DNA of 64,000 bases from Sulfuricurvum sp. (GTDB lineage Bacteria; Campylobacterota; Campylobacteria; Campylobacterales; Sulfurimonadaceae), in assembly GCA_028710885.1 (NCBI GenBank), contig JAQTTG010000004.1:1-64000 (forward strand), in the 5' to 3' direction. The notes below the pieces were generated by a model. It made no database searches. It was not told the DNA's origin and saw nothing but the letters and a program-made list of their open reading frames with translations. Position numbers and translations under genes: made by a program. The number at the start of each line of letters is the position of its first letter. The first letter of the stretch is position 1. Below, piece after piece: positions 50,131-60,079 of the stretch.

Positions 50131-51951
50131 TTAAAGCTGGTATTTTTTCTCTAATTTAGACTCTAAATCCCATAATGAAAGTTCTTTAAGACGTTGTACA
50201 ACAGAAGGTGTACATTCAACATCTCCCGGCCATTCACGTTCAAACCCATCTACTTTTGTTTTGGTAGTGCCATCAATTGCTATAATTGATTCAAAACTGT
50301 AAATATCGCGTGCAGCATCTATATTATTACTTACTCTCCATATAAGCATATACGGATTATGAATATCATTTTTTGCATCATCAACAATAATGACAATGCG
50401 TAAATAGATTTGAAGTTCTTTTAACAATCCAAAATACTCTTTTGGAGATCGTTTTTTGTTGATACTAATCACTGTAATTGGATTCGCTGTATGACGCATG
50501 TATTGTGTTACATTGCAAATCTCTGGTATCAATATTTGCAACCGCTCCATTAAAACAGAACTATCTATCGGTTCAGGTGTACTTGGTGAATGTGAAGCGG
50601 TGAAATCTATCCCTAATTTCCCACCTATCAAGCTTTCCGGGCTAGAGTGATCAAGCGCATCTGTAATCCCCTCCGAAATAAAAAGACATTTTGGAACAAA
50701 ACGATTTAATGCATAAGTTATCAAAGCTTCATAATTAGTCAATTTAGGAGCATCTTCTCCAAAAAATAGGGCATGTTTGACAAAACTCATCTGCCCGGAT
50801 CCCCAAAAAATATGCATAAACTGCTTTGCATGTCCTTTATATAAAGGCTTCATTTTTGCCAAAATAAGATTATGAAATACTCCATTTTCAGGCATATGAT
50901 AATCAATTAAATCAGCTGCATTCGTTTTCAACAATGGTAAAAATACACGTTCAGTTGCCCATCCCATGTATTTATCTTCCAATGGTGGTTTTCCTACAAC
51001 GGTAGCCAAATAATAAGGATTTTTACGATGTGTGATTGCACTAACTTCCATCACCGGATAATATTCTGCCAATGTATAATAACCGGTATGATCTCCAAAA
51101 GGTCCCTCTAAATGAAGTTTTTCCGTGTCAACCCATCCCTCAATAACAAAATCGACATCTTCAGGGATATAAAGAGGTGTTGTTATCGACTCTACCAATT
51201 TCGGAGACTCTTTTTTAATGAGCCCATATAACAATAGTTCATTAACGCCATATGGCAAAGGAGCAGTTGCACACCATGTATAAAGCGGATCTCCTCCGAT
51301 TGCAATCGATACCGGCATTTTTTTGCCTGCACGTTGGTATTGGTCAAAAAAGTGAGACGAATCTTTATGAATTTGCCAGTGCATCCCAAGATGATTTTTA
51401 TCATACACCTGTAAACGGTACATCCCCAAATTGACTACTGCTCCGTCCAAACTCTGGGTATACACCTGCCCCATTGTAATAAACGGTCCGCCGTCTTCTT
51501 CCCACGTAGTCAGAATCGGCAAATCGTACAAATCAACTTCATTACCTTGCTTCACAACTTCTTGGCAACTTCCGCGCTTTTTCAGCTTTTTCGGAAAAAT
51601 ATCTTTCATCGCAAACAGATCACCGAGCATTCCGACTTTCTCTTTAAGTCCTTGAGGTGGCTTCATATGAAGAAGTTTTTCAATTTCACTTGCAACACCT
51701 TCGACTTCACGTCCAAAAAGAAGCTCAGTTCGACGGTAAGAACCAAATAAATTCATCACAACAGGGATATTAAAACTTTGCCCCGTACTCTTATTTACCG
51801 GATGGGTAAAAAGAAGTGCTTTACCACCATCACTTTTTTTTACTTCAGCATATGCCAAATGAGGAATTTCAAGAGAAATATCCAAAGGGGTATCGATTAC
51901 GCGTAATTCATCTTTAGATTTCAATAAATCAATTGTTTTTTGCAATGTCAC
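50131..51951 (-). CDS. UbiD family decarboxylase, probably for menaquinone synthesis
   Basis: A 606-residue prenylated-FMN decarboxylase. Motifs fit UbiD: ALLFTHPVNKS, MNLFGSYRRTELLFGRE, ITMGQVYTQSLDGAVVNLGM, GMHWQIHKDSSHF, GGDPLYTWCATAPLPYG, EGPFGDHTGYYTLAEYYP (catalytic ExxxR/E region) and GGKLGIDFTAS. In Campylobacterota, which make menaquinone by the futalosine route, UbiD-like proteins in this neighbourhood are annotated as menaquinone biosynthesis decarboxylase (MqnL-type). Its start lies 3 bases after hemC. Confidence 0.85.
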   Translation of the reverse strand: MTLQKTIDLLKSKDELRVIDTPLDISLEIPHLAYAEVKKSDGGKALLFTHPVNKSTGQSFNIPVVMNLFGSYRRTELLFGREVEGVASEIEKLLHMKPPQGLKEKVGMLGDLFAMKDIFPKKLKKRGSCQEVVKQGNEVDLYDLPILTTWEEDGGPFITMGQVYTQSLDGAVVNLGMYRLQVYDKNHLGMHWQIHKDSSHFFDQYQRAGKKMPVSIAIGGDPLYTWCATAPLPYGVNELLLYGLIKKESPKLVESITTPLYIPEDVDFVIEGWVDTEKLHLEGPFGDHTGYYTLAEYYPVMEVSAITHRKNPYYLATVVGKPPLEDKYMGWATERVFLPLLKTNAADLIDYHMPENGVFHNLILAKMKPLYKGHAKQFMHIFWGSGQMSFVKHALFFGEDAPKLTNYEALITYALNRFVPKCLFISEGITDALDHSSPESLIGGKLGIDFTASHSPSTPEPIDSSVLMERLQILIPEICNVTQYMRHTANPITVISINKKRSPKEYFGLLKELQIYLRIVIIVDDAKNDIHNPYMLIWRVSNNIDAARDIYSFESIIAIDGTTKTKVDGFEREWPGDVECTPSVVQRLKELSLWDLESKLEKKYQL

Positions 51952-51954
51952 AGA

Positions 51955-52896
51955 TTATGCCTTGTTTGCCATAGCTTCAGCACGATTCAATAATTCCATC
52001 GCACCTTGTGCGATCAAACGCGCTGCCATCGCTTCACCAATGCCGGCAGTTTGATCTTTTGAAATGGTTATTGCATCTCCCATCACTTCACTTCCATCAG
52101 GAAGACCAAGTAATGAACGGACAATGACATCACCATTGGATTGAACACGTGCACTTACACCAATAGGAACTTGACATCCCCCTTGCAACGTATCAACAAA
52201 TCCACGTTCAATTGTCGTTTCAATTCGGCTGTTCGCATCTTCCAAAAAAGCTGCGATTTCTAAAACCCATGGTTCATTAACAGTCTCAATCCCAAGCGCA
52301 CCTTGTCCCATCGCAGGAAGCATCTCATCCAAAGAGATAGGATAGAAATGTTGAACCAATTCTGAAAAACCCAAACGATTGATCCCAGCTGCCGCTAGGA
52401 TAATAGCATCAAATTCACCCTCTTTGAGTTTACGAATTCGGGTGTCGACATTACCACGTAAATCTTTGATTATCAAATCCGGACGCTGTTTAACCAATTG
52501 CATACGTCGACGTAATGAAGATGTACCGACTACTGCACCATGTGGAAGTGAAGTAATATCAGGATAATTTTCACTCAACATCGCATCACGAACATCTTCA
52601 CGCACCGTGATTGCAGAAAGAAGCAATCCTTCCGGCATTACAGTCGGGACATCTTTAAGTGAATGAACTGCCATTTGCGCTTCACCACGGAGCATAGACT
52701 CTTCTATCTCTTTTAGAAAAAGCCCTTTCCCCCCAATTTTAGCCAATGGTACATCCAAAATCTTATCCCCAGAAGTAATTATAATTTTAAGTTCTACTTC
52801 TACATCGCTAAATTGTGATTCGATCACTGATTTAATATGGTTGGATTGCCAAAGTGCTAGTTTGCTTCCGCGTGTCGCAATGGTGAGTTTTTTCAT
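51955..52896 (-). CDS. hemC: Porphobilinogen deaminase
   Basis: A 313-residue enzyme that polymerises porphobilinogen into hydroxymethylbilane. It starts KKLTIATRGSKLALWQSNHI, has AVHSLKDVPTVMPEGL, GTSSLRRRMQLVKQRPDL (substrate arginines) and LQGGCQVPIGVSA, where the cysteine anchors the dipyrromethane cofactor. It sits between the thiol-disulfide protein and ubiD. Confidence 0.96.
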   Translation of the reverse strand: MKKLTIATRGSKLALWQSNHIKSVIESQFSDVEVELKIIITSGDKILDVPLAKIGGKGLFLKEIEESMLRGEAQMAVHSLKDVPTVMPEGLLLSAITVREDVRDAMLSENYPDITSLPHGAVVGTSSLRRRMQLVKQRPDLIIKDLRGNVDTRIRKLKEGEFDAIILAAAGINRLGFSELVQHFYPISLDEMLPAMGQGALGIETVNEPWVLEIAAFLEDANSRIETTIERGFVDTLQGGCQVPIGVSARVQSNGDVIVRSLLGLPDGSEVMGDAITISKDQTAGIGEAMAARLIAQGAMELLNRAEAMANKA

Positions 52897-52899
52897 GAT

Positions 52900-53736
52900 T
52901 TATTTGACCTTAATCTCTTTATATTTGTTTTTCGAAGGATCTTTTTGACCGTTTAGAAAAACGGTTGGAGTTCCATTTACCATCATTGACTGTGCCGCAT
53001 TTTGATCAAAATCAAATTGTTTTAATACGGATGGACGACGTATATCTGCACTGGATATTTTGGTTCCGAATACTTTATTAAATGCATCCAAAATAACTTG
53101 TTCATCTTTTTCATTAGGATTGATATCGATTTTATACAGTCCCAGAATAGCGTTATCTGTTCCATTTTGTTCTGCTGCAATAGCAGCTTTTGTCAATGTA
53201 ACCGAAGCAGGATGCAATGCGGCAAGTGGAAAATGGTAATAATAGACAGCAAATACTTTCGGATACTTCATCATATACGCTAGTGCTTCAGGAACATATC
53301 GTCGGCAAAATGGGCATAATGGATCAGAGAAAATCACAATCTTATTTTCTGAATTTGCATCTCCACTTATACGATTTGTTTTTGCGTAAAACGAATCATT
53401 AAAATCAGGAGCAATAGTATCATTAAAACGTTCTCCTGTTTTAAGATTTACCAATTCCGGAGCCATTACATTTCCACTAACAAAATAGGTGCCATTTTGG
53501 TTGATATGACGATTATCATTACCTTGTTTTACATCAGCTTCAATGTTGACAAAATAAGCCTGCCATCCACTCATTGCAGATATATTTTTTTTGCCGTTTA
53601 TTACTACTTGCAGATTACTGACATTTGGATTGTTACCAATCCCTTTTTTCAAAAATGAAACCACTTCAGTATCAGTGGCAGCCATAAGGCTAGCGGAGAG
53701 CAGGAGAATCGTCGATAATTTCGGCATCAATGACAT
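52900..53736 (-). CDS. Periplasmic thiol-disulfide oxidoreductase (DsbC/DsbG-like)
   Basis: A 278-residue secreted protein. Signal peptide [19 protein letters not shown], an N-terminal region that may be a dimerisation domain, then a thioredoxin fold with IFSDPLCPFCRRYVPEALA (CPFC active site) and MVNGTPTVFLNG (cis-proline). It resembles disulfide isomerases and may serve cytochrome c or other exported proteins. The ATG at 53736 is chosen because AAAGGATAACA precedes it. The start lies within the end of fxsA (47-base overlap). In the Campylobacter order I recall, no gene sits here between fxsA and hemC. Confidence 0.8.
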   Translation of the reverse strand: MSLMPKLSTILLLSASLMAATDTEVVSFLKKGIGNNPNVSNLQVVINGKKNISAMSGWQAYFVNIEADVKQGNDNRHINQNGTYFVSGNVMAPELVNLKTGERFNDTIAPDFNDSFYAKTNRISGDANSENKIVIFSDPLCPFCRRYVPEALAYMMKYPKVFAVYYYHFPLAALHPASVTLTKAAIAAEQNGTDNAILGLYKIDINPNEKDEQVILDAFNKVFGTKISSADIRRPSVLKQFDFDQNAAQSMMVNGTPTVFLNGQKDPSKNKYKEIKVK

Positions 53737-54097
53737 TGTTATCCTTTGGTTGAGTTTTAATATGGTATTTTCGCGAAAATCGGTTAACAATAAGCGAACT
53801 AAAAAGAGAAAATTGCATTAAAATCCCAATCATATCGCTCAAAAATCCGGGAATTATCAGAAGCAGCGCTCCAAACAATCCCATCATATTACGTTTTGAG
53901 AAACTTTCCATATCAATTTGTCGAGATTGAAGAGCAAAAAGATTTTCAGCTAACGTATGACGAAAATTCATCAAAATAACTATACCTAAAAAAGCACTTG
54001 CAACAATCTCTAAAAAAGTTGCAAAACCCCCGATACGTGAACTGATCTCTACAGTAACGATCACCTCCAAAAAAAGGTAGATCAAAAAATAGATCAT
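53690..54097 (-). CDS. fxsA: FxsA family membrane protein
   Basis: A 135-residue protein of the FxsA family (named for relief of F-plasmid exclusion of phage T7). Membrane helices: [20 protein letters not shown] and [20 protein letters not shown]; the motif between them and the [10 protein letters not shown] stretch are typical. Its start overlaps the proS stop by four bases. Cellular role is unclear. Confidence 0.8.
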   Translation of the reverse strand: MIYFLIYLFLEVIVTVEISSRIGGFATFLEIVASAFLGIVILMNFRHTLAENLFALQSRQIDMESFSKRNMMGLFGALLLIIPGFLSDMIGILMQFSLFSSLIVNRFSRKYHIKTQPKDNNVIDAEIIDDSPALR

Positions 54098-55797
54098 CGA
54101 CGCAATTCCTCAATTTTGTCAAGTACATTTTCTGCATCAACTGTCAATATTTCACGACTTTCACGAATCATAATCTGAACTTGACCATTTTCAAGCTCTT
54201 TTCCAATAATAATTGTAAATGGGAATCCAATTAATTCAGCATCTGACATCTTAAAACCAAAACGCTCTTTACGATCGTCCAAAATAGTTTCGATACCGCG
54301 TGATAAAAGAGTATTATACAACTCTTCAGCATAAGCTAAATGAGACTCTTCTTTTATGTTTGAGACCATAACATTAACCAAATACGGAGCCGTAGCATGT
54401 GTCCAGATACACCCACGCTCATCATGATGCTGTTCAATGACTGCAGCAACTAGACGGCTGACACCCATCCCGTAAGTTCCCATAATAAATGGCTGTGCTC
54501 TACCATTTTCATCTAAAAACTCAGCTTTTAGCGGTGCAGAGTATACGGTTCCTAGTTTAAAGATATGTCCAACTTCAATCCCTTTGGTATGTTCCATCTT
54601 ACCACCGCAGTGAGGACATCCGTCACCTGCTTGTACCGTAACGAGATCAGCAAAAACAGCATCTTTCATAACGCTGAGATCAACACCTACAAAATGGTAA
54701 TCCATTTCGTTCGCACCGCAAATCATTGAAGTTGCATTGAGTGTATCTTTATCCATAACAAAACGGATTTTATCCTGATCAAGGGGCCCTATAAATCCTG
54801 GTATCAAACCGATTTCAGAGAGTTCTGATTCAGAGATATCAACCAGATCAATCGCCCCGACACTGTTACGCGCTTTTACTTCCTGAAGTTCATCACATCC
54901 ACGAATAAAGAAACAAACAGGTTCACTTCCCTCTGTATAAACAGCACGCATCACTACTGCTTTAAGTGTATAATAAGGGTCAACATGGAAAAAATTGCTC
55001 AAATCATCGATAGATTTGACATTCGGTGTTTTAAAACGGGAAAAATCAGCACTCGGCGCTTCAGGAAAGACGCTTCGTGGTGCACGACGTGCTGCTTCAA
55101 CGTTAGCTCCGTATTCACACGTATCACAAACTGCCAATGTGTCTTCACCACTTTGTGCCAATACCATCAGCTCTTTTGACCCTGTACCGCCAATAGCACC
55201 GCTATCAGCTTCGACAATGCGAAAGTTTAAACCCAAACGTTCCAGAATTTTCTTGTATGCCGCTTCCATCGCATCAAATTCACGATCTAAATCTTCAGTC
55301 GAAGAGTGAAAACTATACCCATCTTTCATCACAAATTCACGCGCACGCATAAGACCGAATCGAGGACGCGCTTCATCACGAAATTTGGTTTTTACCTGAT
55401 AAACATTCAAAGGAAGTTGCTTATAACTGGTAACACGGTTACGTACGATACTCACCATCATCTCTTCATGAGTTGGCCCAAGAACAAAAAGATTATCTTT
55501 ACGGTCACGAAAACGAAGAAGCTCTTTACCAAATTTCTCGATTCGTCCACTCTCTTGCCATAATTCTGCCGGAGTAACAAAGCTCAAATCAACCTCTAAT
55601 GCACCGCATGCTGACATCTCTTCATTAATAATATTTTCAATTTTACGAAGAACACGTTTCCCTAATGGTAAAAAATTGTAAAGTCCACTGGCAACCTGTG
55701 CTACAAACCCTGCCCGTGAAAGATAGATATGACTCGGGAGTTGGGCATCTTTAGGTGATTCTTTGGTTGTCGGGATATAGGCTCTTGAAAAACGCAT
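54094..55797 (-). CDS. proS: Prolyl-tRNA synthetase (bacterial type)
   Basis: A 567-residue class II synthetase with an inserted YbaK-like editing domain (about residues 225-395). Motif 2 is [20 protein letters not shown], the GLMRAREF segment being characteristic; motif 3 is [31 protein letters not shown] segment sits near the insert end. Overlaps hemA at its start by one base (TAATG). Confidence 0.96.
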   Translation of the reverse strand: MRFSRAYIPTTKESPKDAQLPSHIYLSRAGFVAQVASGLYNFLPLGKRVLRKIENIINEEMSACGALEVDLSFVTPAELWQESGRIEKFGKELLRFRDRKDNLFVLGPTHEEMMVSIVRNRVTSYKQLPLNVYQVKTKFRDEARPRFGLMRAREFVMKDGYSFHSSTEDLDREFDAMEAAYKKILERLGLNFRIVEADSGAIGGTGSKELMVLAQSGEDTLAVCDTCEYGANVEAARRAPRSVFPEAPSADFSRFKTPNVKSIDDLSNFFHVDPYYTLKAVVMRAVYTEGSEPVCFFIRGCDELQEVKARNSVGAIDLVDISESELSEIGLIPGFIGPLDQDKIRFVMDKDTLNATSMICGANEMDYHFVGVDLSVMKDAVFADLVTVQAGDGCPHCGGKMEHTKGIEVGHIFKLGTVYSAPLKAEFLDENGRAQPFIMGTYGMGVSRLVAAVIEQHHDERGCIWTHATAPYLVNVMVSNIKEESHLAYAEELYNTLLSRGIETILDDRKERFGFKMSDAELIGFPFTIIIGKELENGQVQIMIRESREILTVDAENVLDKIEELRR

Positions 55798-57089
55798 TAC
55801 TTTCCTTTTGGATAATATTTACAACTGGTTTGGCTCATCTCTTCGCCCTCGTCTTGGTTCATTAAAAAACTCATCGATTCAATCAGAGTATCCACTCGCA
55901 TCGAATCTGACCCATCACGCATTCGACTTGCAAACGGATGAAGAAAACGCTTTAACGCTTGAAGAGTCGCTTTTTGTACCGCATATTCATACTCTTTTGG
56001 TATATATCCATTCTCAATAACACGGGTAGATTCTTCATGTGCTGATTGGTATGCACGGGTATATAAATTTTTGATTAACGGCTCGATTGTGAGAGTTTTA
56101 AGCCATTCAAAAAATCCAATTGTATGTCGACTAACAATTACATAGGAGAGCTTTGCCTCATCTTCACGGAGAGCAATATTTTCTGAAACAATCTCTTTTA
56201 AATCATCTACATAAAAAAGCTCAATTCCCCAAACACTTGGATCACATTCAATATCACGCGGAACCGCCATATCAAACCAAACACGATCATAAGCACAAGG
56301 GCGTATCATTTCTTCGGTAATAATTGGATGCAAAGAACCGGTAGAAGTAAATACAAGTTCATGTTCATTGATAGCGTATGAAATTTCTTCAAATGAACGC
56401 ACCCGAGCATTGCACTCTGAAGCGATTACTTCAGCTTTTGCAAATGTCCGGTTCATAATCGTGACATCTGCACCCTGAGCAACCAAATGTTTACAGGTAA
56501 TAACGGACATCTCTCCTGAACCAATAACAAGAGCACGTTTTCCACTTAAATCACCAATTTTTTCTTTTACCTTGGCAACTGCTACACTGGCAACAGATAC
56601 CGGCTTGGAAGATATATTTGTTGCATTACGAACCTCTGCAGCACATTTAAATGCATAACTCATCGCACGAGAAAGCTTTTGCCCTGAAAAACCATGATCT
56701 TGTGAAAGTTTAAAAGCCTCTTTTAACTGTCCGGCGATTTGTGTTTCACCGACTACCATCGAATCAAGTGAACTTGCAACGCTAAAAAGATGATGGATGC
56801 ATCCTTGATCATCAAAAACATCAGCTCGGGTACGCAGATCATCAAAACCCAAACCAGAACGCTTTGCCAACAAAGTAAAAATTGAGTCTGTTGCTGCTTC
56901 TGGATCATTGCAACTGCATAAAATCTCAACACGATTACAGGTTGATAGAATCATAGATTCACTGATATATGGTGTTTTAGATAGCTCATCCATTGCACTG
57001 AGTTGTCTAGCTTCATCCACAAAAGCGAGTTTTTCTCGGATAGCTAATGTCGAATTTTTATGTGAAAAACTAACAATTAAATAATGCAT
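55797..57089 (-). CDS. hemA: Glutamyl-tRNA reductase
   Basis: A 430-residue enzyme for the first step of C5-pathway haem synthesis. [14 protein letters not shown] holds the catalytic cysteine; [20 protein letters not shown] and [17 protein letters not shown] (NADPH fold) follow, and a C-terminal dimerisation helix. It lies directly after the prenyl synthase (no gap) and before proS. Confidence 0.96.
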   Translation of the reverse strand: MHYLIVSFSHKNSTLAIREKLAFVDEARQLSAMDELSKTPYISESMILSTCNRVEILCSCNDPEAATDSIFTLLAKRSGLGFDDLRTRADVFDDQGCIHHLFSVASSLDSMVVGETQIAGQLKEAFKLSQDHGFSGQKLSRAMSYAFKCAAEVRNATNISSKPVSVASVAVAKVKEKIGDLSGKRALVIGSGEMSVITCKHLVAQGADVTIMNRTFAKAEVIASECNARVRSFEEISYAINEHELVFTSTGSLHPIITEEMIRPCAYDRVWFDMAVPRDIECDPSVWGIELFYVDDLKEIVSENIALREDEAKLSYVIVSRHTIGFFEWLKTLTIEPLIKNLYTRAYQSAHEESTRVIENGYIPKEYEYAVQKATLQALKRFLHPFASRMRDGSDSMRVDTLIESMSFLMNQDEGEEMSQTSCKYYPKGK

Positions 57090-57980
57090 TTAATGACTTC
57101 TTTGAATCACGGTTTCAATGATAGCACATAGAGCTATATCGTCTCCGATAGCACCAATTGCTTCATCACATAGCATTCTCGCATAAGAGTATGAATGTTC
57201 GATGATTTTAAACTCATCCATTTTAGAACGAATCCATACTTTTTCTTCTTGATCCAGCTGCTTAGCATGAGAGTGGAACAGCCGATCTCGTTCAAACCCT
57301 TCAAGAGTTTCATACAAATCGATATACGGCAAAGTTGTTTTTCCCTCGACAAAGTCATTAAGAGAAGGTTTCCCGAGTGTTTTTTCATCCGCTGTAATAT
57401 CAAGGATATCATCTACAATTTGAAATGCAAGCCCAAGATTTTTACCATATACTCCATATGCCGTACTATCTTTTCCAGCAAGAATAGCAGCACTGTAAGC
57501 TGATGCTTCAATCAATGTAGCCGTTTTAAGATAAAGCATCTTGAGATAAAGATCGCGATTGGTATTAAAAGTTTCTGCCATTTCGACATCCATCATCTCT
57601 CCGATAGAGAGGCGGGTAACTGATTGAGAAATTGAATAAGCAATCTGCGGATCAAAAGCGGTGAGTTCACTAAATGCTTTCGAATAAAGTATATCGCCCA
57701 ACATAATTGCCACTTTACTGCCATGTGTAGCATTCACCGATTCTACCCCGCGACGCATCATCGCTTCGTCAATCACATCATCATGCAATAAACTTGCCGC
57801 ATGTATCAATTCGACAATAGCACCTAACAATGGTGCACTCGGAGCATCGGGAGCAATGGTGAGAATTAAACGGGCACGTAAACGTTTGCCTCCGGAAAGT
57901 TTTTTAAACAGCTCCAATGCCGGAGGGTAATCAACTTCGTCTATGAGTTTGTAAATTATCTCTTCTACCCTGCGTAACAT
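57090..57980 (-). CDS. ispB: Polyprenyl diphosphate synthase
   Basis: A 296-residue all-trans prenyltransferase. The two aspartate-rich motifs are LLHDDVIDE and FQIVDDILDITADE; GGKRLRARLIL precedes the first. Product length is not certain (octaprenyl is usual for this clade) and it supplies the menaquinone side chain. First of the prenyl-hemA-proS run. Confidence 0.93.
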   Translation of the reverse strand: MLRRVEEIIYKLIDEVDYPPALELFKKLSGGKRLRARLILTIAPDAPSAPLLGAIVELIHAASLLHDDVIDEAMMRRGVESVNATHGSKVAIMLGDILYSKAFSELTAFDPQIAYSISQSVTRLSIGEMMDVEMAETFNTNRDLYLKMLYLKTATLIEASAYSAAILAGKDSTAYGVYGKNLGLAFQIVDDILDITADEKTLGKPSLNDFVEGKTTLPYIDLYETLEGFERDRLFHSHAKQLDQEEKVWIRSKMDEFKIIEHSYSYARMLCDEAIGAIGDDIALCAIIETVIQRSH

Positions 57981-57987
57981 CTCTAAA

Positions 57988-58398
57988 TCACTTCTCCGTT
58001 AAATAATCCACAACAACCCGTTTTTCTCTATCAATCAGAAAAAAATCCATTTGAGCTGTATGTGCTCCCTCATCAAATTTTTTAAAAACTACAAGAGCAT
58101 ACGGAACATCCAATTCGCTGTTTTTAGAATTCAACAAACGTTTGCGAAAGCTTTGACTTCCGAATCCAGTATACAGTATATGCTGTCCAACAAATCGATC
58201 ATAACTCTCATGAACTACCAATGCCTTATCGGTATAAAGAGTCCATCGAAATGTTAACAGATGCTCTTGTCCTTCACTTTTGAACAATATTTTGACCATT
58301 TGATCTTTTTGAAGATTATAACTTTTCGGCTCTACTAATTTTGCAGCTTGCAAACAAACCAAACTACTAACGAGCAGAAGTGAAAAAAAACTCTTCAC
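57988..58398 (-). CDS. Small exported protein next to the prenyl synthase
   Basis: A 136-residue protein with a signal peptide (SFFSLLLVSSLVCLQAAKL) and a beta-rich mature region (MVKILFKSEGQEHLLTFRWT, then TAQMDFFLIDREKRVVVDYL). I recognise no family. Its place between the DUF2018 gene and the prenyl synthase is shared with Campylobacter and Helicobacter as I recall, so it is probably conserved. It begins seven bases after the DUF2018 stop. Confidence 0.65.
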   Translation of the reverse strand: MKSFFSLLLVSSLVCLQAAKLVEPKSYNLQKDQMVKILFKSEGQEHLLTFRWTLYTDKALVVHESYDRFVGQHILYTGFGSQSFRKRLLNSKNSELDVPYALVVFKKFDEGAHTAQMDFFLIDREKRVVVDYLTEK

Positions 58399-58405
58399 AA
58401 TTTAC

Positions 58406-58690
58406 TTACTCATTTTGCGATAAAACATTTCCGACTGAAATAATATAAAGGTTTTTAGCCATCATATCGACCTCATTGGCACGTTCAAACTGAGCAGTAT
58501 GAATGACACGATCAATTCCATCTTCTCCATGAGCCTCTTGCAATAAAAGCTCCATTACTGCCATACGTTCCATCAAGCGTTCCAGCTCACTATGAACTAA
58601 ATCACGATTAGCATTAAAAACGATATCTAAAAACTTACTTTTCGGCGAACCTTGGAAAATATCATCTTCGTCTTCAAACAGATTATACAT
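58406..58690 (-). CDS. DUF2018 family protein (HP0242-like)
   Basis: A 94-residue helical protein: NLFEDEDDIFQGSPKSKFLD, ERLMERMAVMELLLQEA and FERANEVDMMAKNLYI. This family is restricted to Campylobacterota, and H. pylori HP0242 folds as a knotted dimer. Function unknown. It heads the leftward prenyl/hemA run. Confidence 0.8.
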   Translation of the reverse strand: MYNLFEDEDDIFQGSPKSKFLDIVFNANRDLVHSELERLMERMAVMELLLQEAHGEDGIDRVIHTAQFERANEVDMMAKNLYIISVGNVLSQNE

Positions 58691-58844
58691 TGTATCTCCA
58701 AAGTATCAATTTAAGTCGGCGATTATACCATCTGTATTCTTAGGTGACTAAAAAAAGGAAAACAAGGGAGTAAATAAAAAGAAAGGAAATAGCTAATATC
58801 TATAAGATAGATAAAAGAAAAATTCTAAAATCAATTAAAAATGG

Positions 58845-59123
58845 CTAAAAAAGCGTATCCGAAACCTGACTTTTATACTTCATTAATTCTACTTTTGCCT
58901 TTATGAGACGATTTTCTTCCAGTAATGAATCATGTTCATGACTGAGAGTAGAAATTTCTCGACTTTTGAAATATATCTGTGTATTTATAAATATTTTTGG
59001 AAATACAACAATCAAAATTAAAAATATACCAACAAATACATTACGTAAAAAACGAGGGCCCATCCCCTCTTCGGGCGAAATGATTGATTGGGTTTCTTCT
59101 AGTATGTCGTGTTTTTCGCTCAT
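58845..59123 (-). CDS. FtsL-like division membrane protein
   Basis: A 92-residue protein with a cytoplasmic N-terminus, one membrane helix (VFVGIFLILIVVFPKIFI) and a short periplasmic coiled coil (STLSHEHDSLLEENRLIKAK). Size, topology and place directly after rsmH match FtsL, whose sequence is poorly conserved; the identity is inferred. Confidence 0.6.
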   Translation of the reverse strand: MSEKHDILEETQSIISPEEGMGPRFLRNVFVGIFLILIVVFPKIFINTQIYFKSREISTLSHEHDSLLEENRLIKAKVELMKYKSQVSDTLF

Positions 59124-59128
59124 TTACC

Positions 59129-60079
59129 CTAGTCTCTTCTTATCTCAAATACCCGCAATTTTGCACTACGGCTTCGTGAGTTGGCGCGGAGTTCATCGTC
59201 TTGCGCTGTTAGAGGCTTTTTCGTAATCACTTTACCGATAGAGTGATTATTTCCGCATGTACATCGCATCGCTTCATCAGGACAGATGCAGTTTTTTGCC
59301 CATGTTGAAAAACGGTTTTTGACAATTCGATCTTCAAGAGAATGAAATGTTATAATCGCCACACGAAGTTTTTTGATTATTGAAGTTTCAATTGCATCGA
59401 GTAACCGGGTCAGTTCTCCTAATTCATCATTAACTTCAATCCGAATCGCTTGCATCACAAGAGTCGAAGGATGAATTTTTTTGCCCTTAGGCATAAGATG
59501 AAAAATTGCATTGGAAAGCTCTTTTGCCGAAGTAAATGGACGACGATGTACGATCGTCTCTGCCACTTTACGAGCATTGGTTACTTCACCGTATTCGTAC
59601 AATATCTTTTCCAATGCACCCTGTGAGTATTCATTAACCACTTCATCTGCACTAAGAAGTGCATTTGGATTCATCCGCATATCTAGGGTATCACTTTCAT
59701 ACGAAAAACCTCGTTCGCGTTGATCGAGTTGGAGAGATGAAACACCGATATCTGCCAAAATCCCGCATATTTTATCAGTATTTTCTTTCATAACCTCTAC
59801 GCAAACCTCTGAAAAACGGCCATGTTGAATTACCACACGTTTCCCATACGATGCTAACCGCTGTGATGAAAATGCAATTGCTGTCGGATCTTGATCGATC
59901 CCAATTAATGAAATAGCAGGTTTAGTATCAAGCAATAAGGAAGAGTGTCCGCCATATCCCATCGTACAATCGATAATTATCCCTTTTTCACATGGAGAAA
60001 AAGCGTCCACTACCTCGCGATAAAGGACTGGAATATGGGGAATTTCCTGCACTAAATTACCTTTGTCTTTAATAGCCAT
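59129..60079 (-). CDS. rsmH: 16S rRNA (cytosine-N4) methyltransferase RsmH
   Basis: A 316-residue enzyme methylating C1402 of 16S rRNA. HIPVLYREVVDAFSP, DCTMGYGGHSSLLLD (motif I), GILADIGVSSLQLDQRERG and ITFHSLEDRIVKNRF are diagnostic. Its start overlaps the LysR gene stop by one base (TAATG), so both share an mRNA. Confidence 0.96.
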   Translation of the reverse strand: MAIKDKGNLVQEIPHIPVLYREVVDAFSPCEKGIIIDCTMGYGGHSSLLLDTKPAISLIGIDQDPTAIAFSSQRLASYGKRVVIQHGRFSEVCVEVMKENTDKICGILADIGVSSLQLDQRERGFSYESDTLDMRMNPNALLSADEVVNEYSQGALEKILYEYGEVTNARKVAETIVHRRPFTSAKELSNAIFHLMPKGKKIHPSTLVMQAIRIEVNDELGELTRLLDAIETSIIKKLRVAIITFHSLEDRIVKNRFSTWAKNCICPDEAMRCTCGNNHSIGKVITKKPLTAQDDELRANSRSRSAKLRVFEIRRD

